NCBI GenBank assembly: GCA_900313775.1
Contig: OMSP01000055.1
Location: forward strand, 1 to 7,256
DNA from: an uncultured Eubacteriales bacterium
GTDB lineage: Bacteria; Bacillota; Clostridia; Lachnospirales; Lachnospiraceae
Reading direction: 5' to 3'
DNA length: 7,256 bases
The notes below the pieces were generated by a model. The model was not told the DNA's origin. It searched no databases and saw only the letters and a program-made list of their open reading frames with translations. This document shows, piece after piece, positions 6,701 through 7,256 of this stretch. Both the position numbers and the translations under genes were made by a program. Within the stretch, counting starts at the first letter, position 1. Each line of letters opens with the position of its first letter.

Positions 6701-6717
6701 GTTTTGACTATCAAAAC
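6701..6717. promoter_or_regulatory. Perfect 7-3-7 inverted repeat, candidate operator
   Basis: GTTTTGA (6701-6707) and TCAAAAC (6711-6717) are exact inverted copies around CTA. The symmetry and size suit a dimeric repressor or activator. It lies about 65 bp upstream of the symporter inverted repeat and about 85 bp from the kinase -10, so it could control either gene or both. The family of the regulator is unknown. Confidence 0.5.
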
Positions 6718-6771
6718 CTAACTATTTCCAGGAATTGTAAAAAGAGTATTACTAAAAATTTTTGGTTGTTT

Positions 6772-6787
6772 CGCAAAAATTGTTGCG
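6772..6787. promoter_or_regulatory. Inverted repeat overlapping the symporter -35, candidate repressor operator
   Basis: CGCAA (6772-6776) and TTGCG (6783-6787) are inverted copies separated by 6 nt. The right arm coincides with five of the six bases of the predicted -35 hexamer, so a bound protein would block polymerase. Confidence 0.45.
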
Positions 6788-6811
6788 CTTACAGCCTCTT
6801 TTTGTTAATAT
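6783..6811 (+). promoter_or_regulatory. Promoter of the sodium:solute symporter gene
   Basis: TTGCGC (6783-6788), a 17-nt spacer and TAATAT (6806-6811) form a good housekeeping-type promoter. Transcription would start near 6818, giving an AT-rich leader of about 44 nt before the ATG at 6862. Confidence 0.65.
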
Positions 6812-6861
6812 AAATTTAAGAAAATTTTTAGAAATTACAGGAAGCAAGAAAGGAGGAAATT

Positions 6862-7256
6862 ATGACTGCTTTTACTATTGTTCTGTTTATCATTTATCTG
6901 GCGATTCTGATCTATCTCGGAATCAGCCATGCTCACAAGAACAAGGACATGGAGTCCTACTGGATGGCTGACCGCGGACTTTCCGTACCGCGTATGGCTT
7001 TCTGCCTCGCGGCGTCCTGGTTTGGTCTTTCCAGCTTTACCGGTCAGGCAGGCTGGCTGTATTCAGAGGGTATGGGAGCTTTGCTCTATCTGTGTATCCC
7101 CAATGTGCTGGCGATCCTGATCATCGGTATTTTCCTGTCCAGGAAGATCCGTGAGGTCGGCGCCATCTCCCAGGCTGAAATGCTTGAGATGAGATACAAC
7201 AGCGCTGTCCGTCCGCCTCTTGCCATCATCCTGCTGATCGCTTTCGCAGGCTACAG
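6862..7256 (+). CDS. Sodium:solute symporter (SSS/PutP-like family), N-terminal part, cut by window edge
   Basis: The reading frame runs for 131 codons from the ATG at 6862 to the window edge. Residues 3-21 form a first membrane helix (AFTIVLFIIYLAILIYLGI). A cytoplasmic loop carrying SYWMADRGLSVPRMAFCLAA follows, then WFGLSSFTGQAGWLYSEGMG, which matches the early helices and the conserved xLAGR/GxxG-like region of SSS transporters. Further helices are seen near residues 73-91 and 120 onward. Family members import sugars, amino acids, nucleosides, sialic acid or organic acids with Na+; the substrate cannot be told from this fragment. The start is supported by AAGGAGG at 6850-6856, 5 nt upstream. 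The gene is divergent from a ROK sugar kinase, which makes a sugar substrate a reasonable but unproven guess. Confidence 0.9.
   Translation, partial: MTAFTIVLFIIYLAILIYLGISHAHKNKDMESYWMADRGLSVPRMAFCLAASWFGLSSFTGQAGWLYSEGMGALLYLCIPNVLAILIIGIFLSRKIREVGAISQAEMLEMRYNSAVRPPLAIILLIAFAGY

Noticed and set aside
6754..6763. AAAAATTTTT palindrome upstream of the symporter
   Set aside because: Symmetric A/T runs are expected by chance in such an AT-rich gap; at most it acts as a bent or UP-like element.

Overview
The window looks like chromosomal DNA from an anaerobic, moderately GC-rich, Firmicutes-like bacterium, most plausibly a gut Clostridia/Lachnospiraceae-type organism. The clues are strong AAAGGAGG Shine-Dalgarno sites, a Cache/HAMP/SpoIIE-type phosphatase, a GlpA-like oxidoreductase with a BFD [2Fe-2S] domain partnered by an oxidoreductase carrying a DUF1667 domain, a ROK sugar kinase and a sodium:solute symporter. 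This placement is inferred from gene content only. No mobile elements, CRISPR arrays, tRNA or rRNA genes were seen.

Layout: six protein genes in four transcription units. (1) Positions 1-2447, minus strand: a multi-pass membrane protein resembling acyltransferases is followed, with a 4-nt ATGA overlap, by a membrane-anchored SpoIIE-type serine phosphatase that runs off the left edge. (2) Positions 2508-5407, plus strand: a two-gene redox operon, also overlapping at the junction, encodes a GlpA/LhgO-like FAD enzyme with a BFD [2Fe-2S] domain and an FAD/NAD-type oxidoreductase fused to DUF1667. (3) Positions 5522-6544, minus strand: a ROK-family sugar kinase, convergent with the redox operon and separated from it by one bidirectional terminator. 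(4) Positions 6862-7256, plus strand: the start of a sodium:solute symporter, divergent from the kinase across a 317-bp control region.

How the genes may work together: the redox pair probably oxidises a small hydroxy acid or glycerol 3-phosphate and passes electrons through its Fe-S and FAD centres. No glycerol kinase or facilitator is present, so the substrate is open. The kinase and symporter could form an uptake-plus-phosphorylation pair for a sugar, but only their shared control region suggests it. The phosphatase would normally act on an anti-sigma-factor antagonist in a partner-switching pathway; the coupled membrane protein may supply or modify its signal.

The most unusual features are regulatory. 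The 60-bp gap at 2448-2507 has two divergent promoters whose -10 elements each end exactly 6 nt before an ATG, with no usable Shine-Dalgarno, which suggests two leaderless mRNAs. The kinase has a strong Shine-Dalgarno placed too far upstream, with a stem-loop filling the excess distance. The kinase also lacks the cysteine zinc motif typical of its family, and the DUF1667 domain is fused rather than separate.
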